64,000 nucleotides of DNA from Conexibacter woesei Iso977N (GTDB taxonomy: Bacteria > Actinomycetota > Thermoleophilia > Solirubrobacterales > Solirubrobacteraceae), in assembly GCF_000424625.1 (NCBI RefSeq), contig NZ_AUKG01000006.1, positions 62,001 to 126,000 of the forward strand. Direction: 5' to 3'. The notes beneath the pieces were generated by a model. That model worked only from the letters and a program-made list of their open reading frames with translations, had not been told where the DNA came from and did no database searches. The position numbers and the translations under genes are program-made. Shown here one piece after another: positions 36,357 through 44,856 of the stretch (its first letter is position 1; the number at the start of each line of letters is the position of its first letter).

Positions 36357-36782
36357 CTACTTCTGCTGGGCCTCGGCCGGCGCCATCCACATGACCTGCC
36401 AGCCGTGGCCGTCGAGATCGAAGAAGGCGCGGGTGTACATGAAGCCGTGGTCCTCGGCCTCGTCGGCCTCGGTCCCGCCCGCCGCCAGCGCGGTCGCGGC
36501 GACCGTGTCGACCTCCTCGCGCGTGCCGACGCTGAACGAGAACAGCGCCAGCGCGTGCGTCGCGGGGTCGGCGAGCGGGCGCTTGGAGAGCTCCCCAACC
36601 CGCTCGCGGGTCCCGAGCATCACCGACACCTGCTCGCCGACCAGCATGCACACGGCGTCCTCGCCGCTGAACCGCGGGTCGAACGAGAACCCGAGCTCGG
36701 CGAAGAACGCCCTGCTGCGGTCGACGTCGGCCACGGGGAGGGTCACGAACAGCTGGCGGCCGGGATGCGTATCAGTGGTCAT
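36357..36782 (-). CDS. VOC-superfamily (glyoxalase-like) protein
   Basis: 141 residues of the paired beta-alpha-beta-beta-beta fold: LFVTLPVADVDRSRAFFAELGFSFDPRFSG at the start and FDLDGHGWQVMWM near the end, the YnfC-/PhnB-like glyoxalase/bleomycin-resistance pattern. Typical VOC metal positions are only partly present (no clear N-terminal His), so it may be a binding rather than catalytic member. First gene of a three-gene minus-strand group and divergent from fetA-like, 93 bp away; that gap shows no obvious dyad. Confidence 0.75.
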   Translation of the reverse strand: MTTDTHPGRQLFVTLPVADVDRSRAFFAELGFSFDPRFSGEDAVCMLVGEQVSVMLGTRERVGELSKRPLADPATHALALFSFSVGTREEVDTVAATALAAGGTEADEAEDHGFMYTRAFFDLDGHGWQVMWMAPAEAQQK

Positions 36783-36875
36783 GCGCTCAAGACCAGCCCG
36801 GCCGCCGGAACTCATCGGTGCTGCCCGGAGTCACCGGCTGGCCCCCGCCGCCCGATCTGGGAGTCTGGAGGGCCG

Positions 36876-37484
36876 GTGGCCCTTCATGTACAAGATCTCG
36901 TCGTCGTGCTCGGCGACCGGACCGTCCTGGACGGCGTCTCGGTCGACGTGCCCGGCGGCGCGGTGACGGCGCTGCTGGCGCCGTCGGGGTCGGGGAAGTC
37001 GACGCTGCTGCGGGCGCTGGTCCGGCTGGTCCCGATCGAGCGCGGCACCGTCCGGCTCGGCGACCAGGACACGAGCGCGCTCGCGCCGCCGGAGCTGCGG
37101 CGGCGCGTCGGGCTCGTCGCCCAGACGCCGGTGATGCTGCCGGGGACGGTCGCCGCGAACCTCGCCTACGGCCTGCAAGGGCTCTCCGACGGCGACCGCG
37201 GCGCCGCCCTGCGCGCCGCGGGCCTGGACGCCGAGGCGTTCGCCGGCCGCGACGCCCAGCAGCTGTCGGGCGGCGAGCGCGCCCGCGTCGCGATCGCCCG
37301 CGCGCTGACCCGCCGCCCGGAGGTCCTGCTGCTCGACGAGCCGACCGCCGCGCTCGACGGCGAGACCGCCGACCACATCGGCGCGACCCTCCGCGCGCTG
37401 GCCGCCGACGGCCTGGCGATCCTCGTCGCCTCCCACGACCGCCCCTGGTCCGCGCGCTTCGCCGACGTGGAGCACCAGCTGTGA
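36876..37484 (+). CDS. ABC transporter ATPase, FetA (YbbL)-like
   Basis: 202 residues from GTG 36876 with a CTGGAGGG ribosome site. Motifs: APSGSGKST (Walker A), LVAQTPVMLPGTVAANL (Q-loop region), LSGGERARVAIARAL (signature), VLLLDEPTAALD (Walker B) and ASHD (switch His). Short length and pairing with a UPF0014-type permease match FetA/YbbL, implicated in iron export and peroxide resistance in Escherichia coli. Translationally coupled to the permease by GTGA. Confidence 0.85.
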   Translation: MALHVQDLVVVLGDRTVLDGVSVDVPGGAVTALLAPSGSGKSTLLRALVRLVPIERGTVRLGDQDTSALAPPELRRRVGLVAQTPVMLPGTVAANLAYGLQGLSDGDRGAALRAAGLDAEAFAGRDAQQLSGGERARVAIARALTRRPEVLLLDEPTAALDGETADHIGATLRALAADGLAILVASHDRPWSARFADVEHQL

Positions 37485-38242
37485 CGACGCAGCTCGCCAC
37501 CCAGGTCGCCGCGGGCGCCGGGTTCGCGCTCGCCGCCGCGGGCGTCGCGCGCTGGGCGGGGCTGCAGCTGTCGGCCGCGATCGGCCGCGCCGCCGTGCGC
37601 GCCGCGGTGCAGCTCGCCGCCGTCGGGGCGCTGGTCGCGCTCGTCTTCTCGGTCCCGCCGCTGGCGGTCGCGTTCGTCGCGGTCATGCTGACCGCGGCCG
37701 GGATCACCTGCGGCGGCCGCCTCACCCCGCTCCCCCGCGCGCGCCGCGCCGCGGTCCTGGCGATCGGCCTCCCCGCGCTGGCCGCCACCGCGCTGGCGAT
37801 CGCCGTCGGCGCGTTCTCGTTCACGGCGCGCTCGATCGTCCCGACCGCCGGGATCCTGATCGGCGGCGCGATGGCCGCCGCGACGATCACCGGCCGCCGC
37901 CTGCTCGAGAGCCTCGCCGACGACGCGCCCGAGATCGAGGCGCGCCTCTGCCTCGGCGACCCGGCCCGCGCCGCCATCACGCCGTTCGTCCGCCGCGCGG
38001 TGACCAGCGGGCTGATCCCGGTCCTGGACCAGACCCGCAGCGCCGGCCTGGTCACGCTGCCCGGGACGTTCGTCGGCCTGATCCTCGGCGGCGCCTCGCC
38101 CGCCCGCGCGGCCGCGACGCAGCTCGTCGTCCTGCTCGCGCTGCTGCTCGTCGAGTGCTGCTCGGCCCTCCTGATCGCCGAGGCCGTGACCCGCGCGGCG
38201 ATCGCGCCCGGCGAGCGCGTCCGCCGCCCCGGCGAGCGCTGA
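37481..38242 (+). CDS. UPF0014-family permease, FetB (YbbM)-like
   Basis: 253 residues, seven predicted helices. UPF0014 features: RAAVRAAVQLAAVGALVALVF in helix 2, PTAGILIGGAMAAATITGRRLLESL, the acidic EIEARLCLGDPARAAITPFVRRAV cytoplasmic segment and GLVTLPGTFVGLILGGASPARAA. The partner ATPase lies directly upstream (GTGA). Probable metal exporter by homology to FetAB; the substrate is not proven. Confidence 0.85.
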   Translation: MTTQLATQVAAGAGFALAAAGVARWAGLQLSAAIGRAAVRAAVQLAAVGALVALVFSVPPLAVAFVAVMLTAAGITCGGRLTPLPRARRAAVLAIGLPALAATALAIAVGAFSFTARSIVPTAGILIGGAMAAATITGRRLLESLADDAPEIEARLCLGDPARAAITPFVRRAVTSGLIPVLDQTRSAGLVTLPGTFVGLILGGASPARAAATQLVVLLALLLVECCSALLIAEAVTRAAIAPGERVRRPGER

Positions 38243-38269
38243 GCCGCAACCTGCTACCTCTTCAGGGCG

Positions 38270-39001
38270 ATGCACGCAGCGCTCATCAGCGTCGACCCGT
38301 TCGGCGACCGCAGCCGGGACAGCTCGGCGGCGGCGTTCCTGTGCCTGCTCGCGTTCGTCGTCTCGTTCCTGGCGATCCGGACCAGCGCGCGGATGAGCCG
38401 CAGCGTTGCGTGGTGGCCCGGCGCGGTCCGCAGCGGCGACGTCCACATCCACCACCTCGTGTGGGGCATCTGCCTGATGATGCTGTCGGGCTTCCTCGGC
38501 TTCGCCGCCACCCCGGGGACCGCGTTCGCGCACCTGACCGCCGTCGGCTTCGGCGTCGGCGCGGGCTTCACGATGGACGAGTTCGCGCTCTGGGTCCACC
38601 TCCAGGACGTCTACTGGGAGCACGAGGGGCGGCGGTCGATCGACGCCACGATCATCGCGACCGCGTTCGCGGCGCTGGTCGTCGCGGGGACCACCCCGTT
38701 CGGCCTCGACGACCCCGGCTCGGTGACCGGGACCGCGGTCGTCGTCGGCCTCGTCGTGCTGCTGGCGGCGTTGTGCTTCGTCAAGGGCCGGATCCTGCTC
38801 GGCGTGCTCGGCCTGTTCGTCCCGATCTTCGCGCTGATCGGCGCGGTCCGGCTCGCGCAGCCCGGCTCGCCCTGGGCGCGGCGCCGCTACTCGCCCGAGC
38901 GGCTCGCGAAGGCCGAGGTCCGCTTCTCCGACGACCGCTGGATCGCCAGGCGCCGGCACCAGCTGATCGACGCGCTCACCGGCGCGATCAGCCGCCCCTG
39001 A
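38270..39001 (+). CDS. Polytopic membrane protein of unknown function
   Basis: 243 residues, about five to six helices. A conserved-looking VHIHHLVWGICLMM segment carries histidines at the membrane border, and AGFTMDEFALWVHLQDVYWEHEGRRSIDA is an acidic/aromatic loop. Basic C-terminal tail. Families with this HIHH/DEFALW pattern occur in actinobacteria without assigned role. It follows fetB-like after 27 bp and may be cotranscribed. Confidence 0.65.
   Translation: MHAALISVDPFGDRSRDSSAAAFLCLLAFVVSFLAIRTSARMSRSVAWWPGAVRSGDVHIHHLVWGICLMMLSGFLGFAATPGTAFAHLTAVGFGVGAGFTMDEFALWVHLQDVYWEHEGRRSIDATIIATAFAALVVAGTTPFGLDDPGSVTGTAVVVGLVVLLAALCFVKGRILLGVLGLFVPIFALIGAVRLAQPGSPWARRRYSPERLAKAEVRFSDDRWIARRRHQLIDALTGAISRP
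38962..38992. terminator. Stem-loop at the 3' end of the membrane protein gene
   Basis: GCTGATCG (38962-38969) pairs with CGATCAGC (38985-38992), and the stem extends inward past one bulged A to about 11 bp. It lies within the last codons of the plus-strand gene, just before a convergent gene. No T-run follows, so it may be a non-canonical terminator or chance pairing of a repeated coding motif. Confidence 0.35.
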
Positions 39002-39010
39002 CGCACCGCG

Positions 39011-40390
39011 TCACCTGCTGGTGCTGACCGTCGACAGCAGCCACAGCCCGAGGCTGGTGAAGCCGATCATGATCGCCAGCATCCAGTACTGCGAGCGCGC
39101 CGCCGCGCGGCCCTTGAACAGCACGAGCGCCCGGTCGTGCGCGAGCACCAGCCCGCCGATGTGGCCCAGGATCAGCGCCGCGACCTGGACGTACCAGATC
39201 ATGTGATTGGACAACAGCGAGTTGTTGATGGTGTCGTGCGCGGTGCCCAGGAGGTTCGCGCCGTCGCCGAGCGGGTCGGAGACCAGCGGGATCATCGCCT
39301 GGCCCTGGAACACCAGCAACGAGAAGTAGTGCGCGACCACGTAGGCCAGCGCGATCGGCGCCAGCGTGTGGGCGAAGCGCACCGGCGCCACCCTCCGGCG
39401 CACCGCGTTGGACATCGCCCGGACGCCGACGAGGTAGGCGGTCGTGACGAACGCGACCGCGACGAGCAGGCCGAACGTCCCGGCCAGCTCGTTGGCCGCC
39501 GTCGGCCCGAAGCCGAGGTCGGAGAACCAGCGCGTGATCGACGGGCCGACCTGCTTCCACAGCCCCTGCGACGCGCCGTCGAAGCTCGTCGTCCCGATCA
39601 GCACGCACACGATCGCGACCGTTCCGGGCAGCGGCTCCAGCTCGGTCAGGCCCGACAGGACCGGCCGGACGCGGAGCTCGCGCCGGTCGTCGACCGTCAC
39701 CGGCGCCAGCCGGGCGGCGAGGCCGAAGTAGGCGCCGAAGACGTCGGCGCGCTCGCTCCAGGTGTCGCGCCCGAACAGCGACATACCGCACAACTGCGTG
39801 ATCATGTAGGCGATGGCCAGCCACGCCAGCAGCGCGGGGTCGTCCCTGTTCTCGAAGACCAGCTCGCACCAGGCGAAGGCGAAGAGCCCGAGCGCGACCG
39901 GCCAGCGGCCCAGCCACGCCCGGTACGTGAGCCGCGGGCGGTTGCCGAGGCGCGCGGCGCGAGCGATCGCGCGCCATGGGTTGAACGGGCGGAAGATGTC
40001 GCCGAGCACGACCGAGGCGACCGGGATCGCCACCCAGAAGACGACGTAGACGAACGTCGGCAGGATGTTGGCCAGCGGCTCCTGGGTCCCGTGCAGGCCG
40101 CTGTAGACCAGGCCCGCGAAGGCCGCGACGCCCAACAGCCCGCACAACGGCTCCAAGAACATGGGGAACGTGAGGACCGCCCGCGACGGGTGGTGCTCCA
40201 GCCGCGGCTGCAGCCACAGCGTGCTGAGCGCGACGAACGACAGCACCAGTACGACGCCCGCCGCCCAGGCGAAGATCCAGCCCGGGACCGGCAGGTCGGT
40301 CCGGGTCGCGAGGCCGTGCGCGGACGCGGCGGCCGGGAGCGCCAGCGCGGCGACGGCCGCGCCGGCGAGCGCGAGCGTGCGGCGCCTCAC
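39011..40390 (-). CDS. Polytopic membrane protein with signal-like N-terminus
   Basis: 459 residues from GTG 40390. RRRTLALAGAAVAALALPAAASAHG looks like a cleavable signal ending AxA. About ten membrane helices follow, with loops NPWRAIARAARL, SLFGRDTWSERADVF, SDPLGDGANLLGTAHDTINNSLLSNHMIW and a final VLAHDRALVLFKG. I recall similar proteins labelled fenitrothion-hydrolase-like in databases but cannot verify it; the function should be taken as unknown. The start overlaps the stop of the DsbA-like gene (GTGA), so a role with exported thiol proteins or oxidised metal centres is possible. Confidence 0.65.
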   Translation of the reverse strand: MRRRTLALAGAAVAALALPAAASAHGLATRTDLPVPGWIFAWAAGVVLVLSFVALSTLWLQPRLEHHPSRAVLTFPMFLEPLCGLLGVAAFAGLVYSGLHGTQEPLANILPTFVYVVFWVAIPVASVVLGDIFRPFNPWRAIARAARLGNRPRLTYRAWLGRWPVALGLFAFAWCELVFENRDDPALLAWLAIAYMITQLCGMSLFGRDTWSERADVFGAYFGLAARLAPVTVDDRRELRVRPVLSGLTELEPLPGTVAIVCVLIGTTSFDGASQGLWKQVGPSITRWFSDLGFGPTAANELAGTFGLLVAVAFVTTAYLVGVRAMSNAVRRRVAPVRFAHTLAPIALAYVVAHYFSLLVFQGQAMIPLVSDPLGDGANLLGTAHDTINNSLLSNHMIWYVQVAALILGHIGGLVLAHDRALVLFKGRAAARSQYWMLAIMIGFTSLGLWLLSTVSTSR

Positions 40391-41109
40391 GAACCCAGCG
40401 CCTTGCGGACGTCGGCGGCCGACGGGCGCCGCGCGGTCACGCGGTGCAGCGCGCCGCCGGTCGGGCCGGCGAGCAGCCACGGCGTCGACCTGACGCCGTC
40501 GCGCGCCGCGGCCGCCTTGGCCGCTGCGAGCTGCGCGGTCACCGCCGCGCCGTTGGCGTCACGGCCGGTGCGTGCGACGTCGAGCCCCGGGACCGCGCCG
40601 GCGAGGCGCCGCAGGTAGGACGGTGTGACGTAGCCGCTGTTCTCGTCGCCCTGGAAGCGCGCCATCAGCGCGGCCAGCGGGAACAACCGGTCCTGCGCGC
40701 CCGCCGCGAGCAGCGTCCGGGCCGCGCGGGTCGAGTCCGGGCCGATGAACGTCAGCAGCCGCAGGTCGATGCGCAGCGTTCCCGAGCGGACCTCGTGGCG
40801 GACGAGGTCCGGCAGCGCGTCGCGCTCGAAGCGCCCGCAGAACGGGCACTGCGGGTCGGCGTACAGCACCAGCGTGCGTGGCGCGTCCGTCCGGCCCAGG
40901 ACGGTCCCGCGCTGCGGGATCCCGGCGTAGTCGCGCGCGATCGCCGCCGCGCCCGGGACCGGTCCGGTCTTCGGCAGCCCGGTCGAGCGGCCGTTGACGC
41001 GCAGCGCCAGCACGGCGATCCCGGCGACGAGCAGCAGCAGGACGGCGCTGCCGCCGAACTGCCAGCGGCGGCGCTGCAGCGGTGGTGTGGGCTCCGCGCT
41101 CACGGCCAT
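40387..41109 (-). CDS. Membrane-anchored DsbA-like thioredoxin-fold oxidoreductase
   Basis: 240 residues. An N-terminal anchor helix (about 17-37) is followed by a thioredoxin fold with active site YADPQCPFCGRFERDALP (CPFC), a helical insertion, and the cis-proline block GVRSTPWLLAG. It belongs to the extracytoplasmic DsbA/thioredoxin_4 group that forms or exchanges disulfides outside the cell membrane. ATG 41109 is chosen; ATG 41115 and GTG 41103 are alternatives. Coupled to the downstream polytopic membrane protein. Confidence 0.88.
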   Translation of the reverse strand: MAVSAEPTPPLQRRRWQFGGSAVLLLLVAGIAVLALRVNGRSTGLPKTGPVPGAAAIARDYAGIPQRGTVLGRTDAPRTLVLYADPQCPFCGRFERDALPDLVRHEVRSGTLRIDLRLLTFIGPDSTRAARTLLAAGAQDRLFPLAALMARFQGDENSGYVTPSYLRRLAGAVPGLDVARTGRDANGAAVTAQLAAAKAAAARDGVRSTPWLLAGPTGGALHRVTARRPSAADVRKALGS

Positions 41110-41189
41110 CAGCATGGCGCGGACGCGGGGTCGGCGAGGTGTGGGTACGGCAAGGGAGGTCCTCCGGAGTCGGGGTCGGCGGGTGCACG

Positions 41190-41494
41190 TCACGCACCCG
41201 CGGCGGCGCCCGGCCCGCCAGCCGCCGCGCGAGCAGCGGCCCGCCCTCACGCTCGTCCCCATGCCGTGCCGCCGGCGCGGCAACCGCGACAACAACTCGG
41301 CGCGGACGCCACGCCGCACCGCGCAGCCGCGCGATCCCGCGCTCCCCCACGTAGCGCCCGGCCAGCAGCGGCGCCGCGATCAGCAGCGCCGGCAGCAGCC
41401 CGAGCGTGGTCTCGGCATCCAGCGCGATCCCGGCCGCGAAGACGGCGACCAGCACGCAGAACGCGAGCGCCCAGCGGAAGGCGCGGAGGACCAT
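41190..41494 (-). CDS. Small membrane protein with likely frameshift or lost stop
   Basis: From ATG 41494 the frame encodes two convincing hydrophobic helices (AFRWALAFCVLVAVFAAGIAL and TLGLLPALLIAAPLLAG) and a basic tail, plausible as a ~100-residue actinobacterial membrane protein. This frame has no stop until 40559, far inside the DsbA-like gene, where it is clearly non-coding. A TGA in another frame at 41190-41192 follows a GRAPP segment, so a single-base indel near 41200 would restore a short gene. Coordinates run to that TGA. Real frameshift, sequencing error or a long overlap cannot be told apart. Confidence 0.4.
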
Positions 41495-41541
41495 GGGCCT
41501 GAGCCTAGAGGCTCGCGCCCACGGCCGTCGCGGCGCGGACC

Positions 41542-42624
41542 TTAAAGCAGCTCGTCCAGACGGCCGGCCGGGAAGCCGGGGCTGACGTGGCCGGCGCGGC
41601 CGACAACGGTCTCGCTCGCCGCCAGGACGTTGAGCACCGACTCCTCGACCGCCTGCACGACCGCCTCGTAGAGCGGGTCGATCAGTCCCCACGGCACGAA
41701 CTCCAGCTGCGCGGTGCCCGAGACGTACATGTCGCTGTCCAAGGCCCCCATGTTGGTCGCGCTGAACGCCAGGAACAGGTCGCCCGAGTAGTGGCTGCCG
41801 GTCGTCCCGGTCCGTGCCAGCCCGAGCGGGACGCGCCGGGCCAGCGCGGTGCACTGCGCGGGCAGCAGCGGCGCGTCGGTCGCCACGACGCAGATGCACG
41901 AGCCCGCGCCGGGCGGCGCGAGCGCGTAGCTGTCCTCGATCGGGTTGTCGTCGTGCGCGAGCACGCGCCCGACGCGGCGCCCGGCGATCGTCAGCTCGCG
42001 CCGCGCGCCGAAGTTCGCCTGGGTGAGCACGCCGACGGTGTGCTCGGCACCCGCGACCTCGACGACCCGCGACGCGGTGCCGGTCCCGCCCTTGTACCCG
42101 TACACGTTCATGCCCGTCCCGCCGCCGACCGATCCCTCGGCCAGCGGCCCCGGCGCCGCGCGATCGAGGGCATCGACAACGGTCTCGGCCGTCACGTGGC
42201 GGCCGTTGAGGTCGTTGAGGTAGCCGTCCCACGTCTCGCCGACGACCGGCAGCAGCCAGCGGTCGCCGAGCTCCGGCCGCTGCGCGACCGACCACTCGAC
42301 GATCCCGCGGTGCACCGGCCCGACCGCGTGCGTGTTGGTGATCCCGACCGGCAGCGCCAGCGCACCGGTCTCGGTCAGCCAGTGCGTGCCGGTCAGCTCG
42401 CCGTTGCCGTTGAGCGCCGACCAGCCCGCCGGGCAGCTGCAGCCGACGCCGTCGCGCCCCAGCGGCAGGATCGCGGTCACCCCGGTCCGGACGTCGTCGC
42501 CCTCGACGAGCGTCGCGTAGCCGACCTCCACGCCCGGCACGTCGGTGATCGCGTTGAACGTCCCCGGCGTGCCCTCCAGGTCGATCCCCAGCTCCCGGGC
42601 GCGTGCGCGCGGTCGCTCGCTCAT
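41542..42624 (-). CDS. P1-family peptidase (DmpA/BapA-type N-terminal nucleophile hydrolase)
   Basis: 360 residues. The self-cleavage/catalytic block PPGAGSCICVVATDAPLLPAQ (in parts) carries the nucleophile Ser, and NGNGELTGTHWL, PVGITNTHAVGPVHRG, VVGETWDGYLND and EGSVGGGTGMNVYGYKGGTGTASR are all family motifs. Members cleave N-terminal D- or L-residues or beta-peptides such as beta-alanyl dipeptides. The start overlaps the permease stop (ATGA), so import and cleavage of a peptide- or amide-like substrate are likely linked. Confidence 0.9.
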   Translation of the reverse strand: MSERPRARARELGIDLEGTPGTFNAITDVPGVEVGYATLVEGDDVRTGVTAILPLGRDGVGCSCPAGWSALNGNGELTGTHWLTETGALALPVGITNTHAVGPVHRGIVEWSVAQRPELGDRWLLPVVGETWDGYLNDLNGRHVTAETVVDALDRAAPGPLAEGSVGGGTGMNVYGYKGGTGTASRVVEVAGAEHTVGVLTQANFGARRELTIAGRRVGRVLAHDDNPIEDSYALAPPGAGSCICVVATDAPLLPAQCTALARRVPLGLARTGTTGSHYSGDLFLAFSATNMGALDSDMYVSGTAQLEFVPWGLIDPLYEAVVQAVEESVLNVLAASETVVGRAGHVSPGFPAGRLDELL

Positions 42625-44084
42625 GCCAGCTCCTCGTCGGCGGGCGCGGGCAGCGTCCAGCGGTCGCCGCGCCGGGGGTGCAGGTACAGGTAGTAGTACG
42701 GGAGGCCGGCGGTGAAGATCGCCGCGGCGACCACGACCGGCACCCAGTCGGCCGTCCAGGACTCGTAGCCGACGACGATCGTCGCGACCACCATCGCGCC
42801 CGGGATCACCGGCCAGCCCGGCATCCTGTAGACCGCCCGCGCGGTCGCGCCGCGCACGCGGCCGACGATCGCCGCGATCCCGACCAACCCGTAGGTGATG
42901 AGCAGGCTCGCCGACGTGACGATCAGCAGGATGTGGAACGAGACCAGCCACAGCAGCAGCGCGCCCACGACGCCGACGAGCAGCGTCGCGGCGACCGGCG
43001 TCTTGTAGCGCGGGTGGACGCGCATCAGCGGCTCGCTGATGACGTCCGGCCACGACCGGTCGCGCGCCGAGGAGTAGACGAGCCGCCCCATCTGCAGCAC
43101 GATCGCCAGCACCGCGTTGATGATCGCGATCGCGATCGCCACCGAGACGATGTCGCTCACCGTCTCCCCGCCACGGGCCCTCAAGAAGTAGGACATGGGG
43201 TCGCTCGCCCCGACCAGCCCCTGCAGGCTCGGCGTGCCGAGCAGGACGCCGGTCAGCGGGATCAGCTCGGCCGCGACCGTGATCGCCAGCGACCAGAGGA
43301 TCGCCCGGCCGATCGTGCGGGTCGCCTGCCTGGTCTCCTCCGCGTAGTAGACGGCGGTGCCGTAGCCGTTGTAGGCGAACAGCGCGGTCGCGGTGTAGGA
43401 CACCATCAACCCGGCACCGGCCGAGACCAGGACGCCGTGGTCGCCGACGGCCTGCGCGGTCCAGAGCGTCGAGACCGGCTGGTGGGCGTGGGCGAAGCCG
43501 AGCACCGACAGCACCGCGACCGCGGCCAGCTCGATGACCAGGAAGACGCCGGTCACCCACGCGTTGGTCCGGATGTTCAGGCAGCCGACGACCGCGGTGA
43601 CGAGGACCACGACGATCCCGACCCAGCTGCCCGACAGCGACGGCCAGACCGCGCCGAGGTAGATCTCCGCGCCCGAGGCGATCACGCCGAGCACGAAGAC
43701 GCCGCTGACGAGGCTCAGCACGAACAGCGCGAAGCCGACCGGCTTGCCGAGCGTGCGCGCCACGAACGCGTACTCGCCGCCCGTGATCGGGAACGCGCTC
43801 GACAGCTCCGCGTAGCAGAGCGCGACCGCGACGCCGACCAGCGCGGCGATCGCGAAGGCCAGCGCCGACGCGCCGCCGACGCCGTTGATCACCGACGGCA
43901 CGATCACGAACACGCTCGACGCGGGCGTGACCGCCGACAGCGTGATCAGCACGTTCTCGCGGAACGTCAGCGACCGCGACAGGTCCTGGTCGTACTTCGC
44001 CCCTCCGGGCGGCCCGGCGGCGGGCACCAGGCCAGGCGGCTTCATCCCCGAGACCTCGGGGACCGGCAACAGCTTCTCGCTCAT
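42621..44084 (-). CDS. APC-family amino acid permease
   Basis: 487 residues and about 12 helices. The N-terminal ITLSAVTPASSVFVIVPSVINGVGG corresponds to the unwound helix 1 of APC carriers; FPITGGEYAFVARTLGKPVGF and ALFAYNGYGTAVYYAEETRQATRTIGRAI are helices 3 and 6. Strong GGAGGAG ribosome site. Coupled to the P1 peptidase downstream and divergent from a TetR gene across a region with a perfect inverted repeat. Confidence 0.9.
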   Translation of the reverse strand: MSEKLLPVPEVSGMKPPGLVPAAGPPGGAKYDQDLSRSLTFRENVLITLSAVTPASSVFVIVPSVINGVGGASALAFAIAALVGVAVALCYAELSSAFPITGGEYAFVARTLGKPVGFALFVLSLVSGVFVLGVIASGAEIYLGAVWPSLSGSWVGIVVVLVTAVVGCLNIRTNAWVTGVFLVIELAAVAVLSVLGFAHAHQPVSTLWTAQAVGDHGVLVSAGAGLMVSYTATALFAYNGYGTAVYYAEETRQATRTIGRAILWSLAITVAAELIPLTGVLLGTPSLQGLVGASDPMSYFLRARGGETVSDIVSVAIAIAIINAVLAIVLQMGRLVYSSARDRSWPDVISEPLMRVHPRYKTPVAATLLVGVVGALLLWLVSFHILLIVTSASLLITYGLVGIAAIVGRVRGATARAVYRMPGWPVIPGAMVVATIVVGYESWTADWVPVVVAAAIFTAGLPYYYLYLHPRRGDRWTLPAPADEELA

Positions 44085-44107
44085 GGCAGGCTCTCCTCCA
44101 GCCGTTC

Positions 44108-44125
44108 TTTGACGTGCGAGTCAAA
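44108..44125. promoter_or_regulatory. TetR-type operator TTTGAC-N6-GTCAAA
   Basis: Perfect 6-bp inverted repeat with 6-bp spacer, 23 bp before the permease start in the ~150-bp divergent region. A second TTTGACG copy (about 44173-44179) and an inverted CGTATG/CATACG pair flank it, and the whole region is A/T-richer than its surroundings, as expected for two facing promoters under one repressor. Confidence 0.6.
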
Positions 44126-44237
44126 CAACTGCGGCGCATTAAGTCAAGCGTATGAAGGCCACACAGCTATTCTTTGACGCATACGGCATATCTCCATGCC
44201 GGTCGCACCGGCCGACCGGCGAGAATGCACGACGCCG

Positions 44238-44855
44238 ATGGCCCGCCCCAAAGACCAGACCGCCCGCCGCGCCCACCTGATGACCGCGGCGCTCGACGCG
44301 ATCCGCAGCCGCGGCGTCGCCTCGCTGCGCATCCGCGACGTCGCCGAGGCCGCCGGCGTCTCGACCGGGACCGTCCACTACTACTTCGACGACCTCGACC
44401 AGCTGCTGTTCGAGGTCCACACCGCCGCCTGCGACCGCTTCTACGCCGACCGCCTCGCGGCGATCTCAGAGCTCGACGACGCGCGCGACAAGCTCGCGAC
44501 GATGATCGGCTCGGGCCTGCCGACCTCGCGCGACGACGCGATGGCGATCGCGATGTACGAGATCGACGTCTACAAGCTGGGCAACCCCGTCCACGCGCTC
44601 CTGCACCGCGGCCTCTACGACCGCCAGGTCGCGCTCTACCACGGGATCCTGGAGCTCGGTCGCAGCCAGAGGCACTTCACCTTCGACAGCCCGGTCGTCG
44701 ACGTCGCGCAGAACATGGTGGCCTTGGAGGACGCCTACGGGCTGCACGTCATCTCCGGCAACCAGTCGCTGCCGGTGGACCGCTGCGCGGAGCTGATCGT
44801 CGGCTACGCGCGCACGGTCACCGGCTGCGCCGAGCTCGCGGCCGCGCCGGCCTGA
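44238..44855 (+). CDS. TetR-family regulator
   Basis: 205 residues from ATG 44238; ATG 44196 in frame would add 14 residues that do not look conserved. HTH: HLMTAALDAIRSRGVASLRIRDVAEAAGVSTGTVHYYFDDLDQLLFEV in parts (about 10-56). YYF with following DLDQLL is typical. Ligand domain of about 145 residues. Divergent from the APC permease/P1 peptidase operon, which it probably represses. Ends 1 bp from the facing SDR. Confidence 0.9.
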   Translation: MARPKDQTARRAHLMTAALDAIRSRGVASLRIRDVAEAAGVSTGTVHYYFDDLDQLLFEVHTAACDRFYADRLAAISELDDARDKLATMIGSGLPTSRDDAMAIAMYEIDVYKLGNPVHALLHRGLYDRQVALYHGILELGRSQRHFTFDSPVVDVAQNMVALEDAYGLHVISGNQSLPVDRCAELIVGYARTVTGCAELAAAPA

Positions 44856-44856
44856 C

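Noticed and set aside
39011-40390. Naming the membrane protein a fenitrothion hydrolase
   Set aside because: Only a recollection of database labels; no catalytic motif is visible to support it.
42603-44177. Plus-strand open frame opposite the APC permease
   Set aside because: Composition is that of the reverse strand of a membrane-protein gene (Arg, Asp, His-rich) with no motif.
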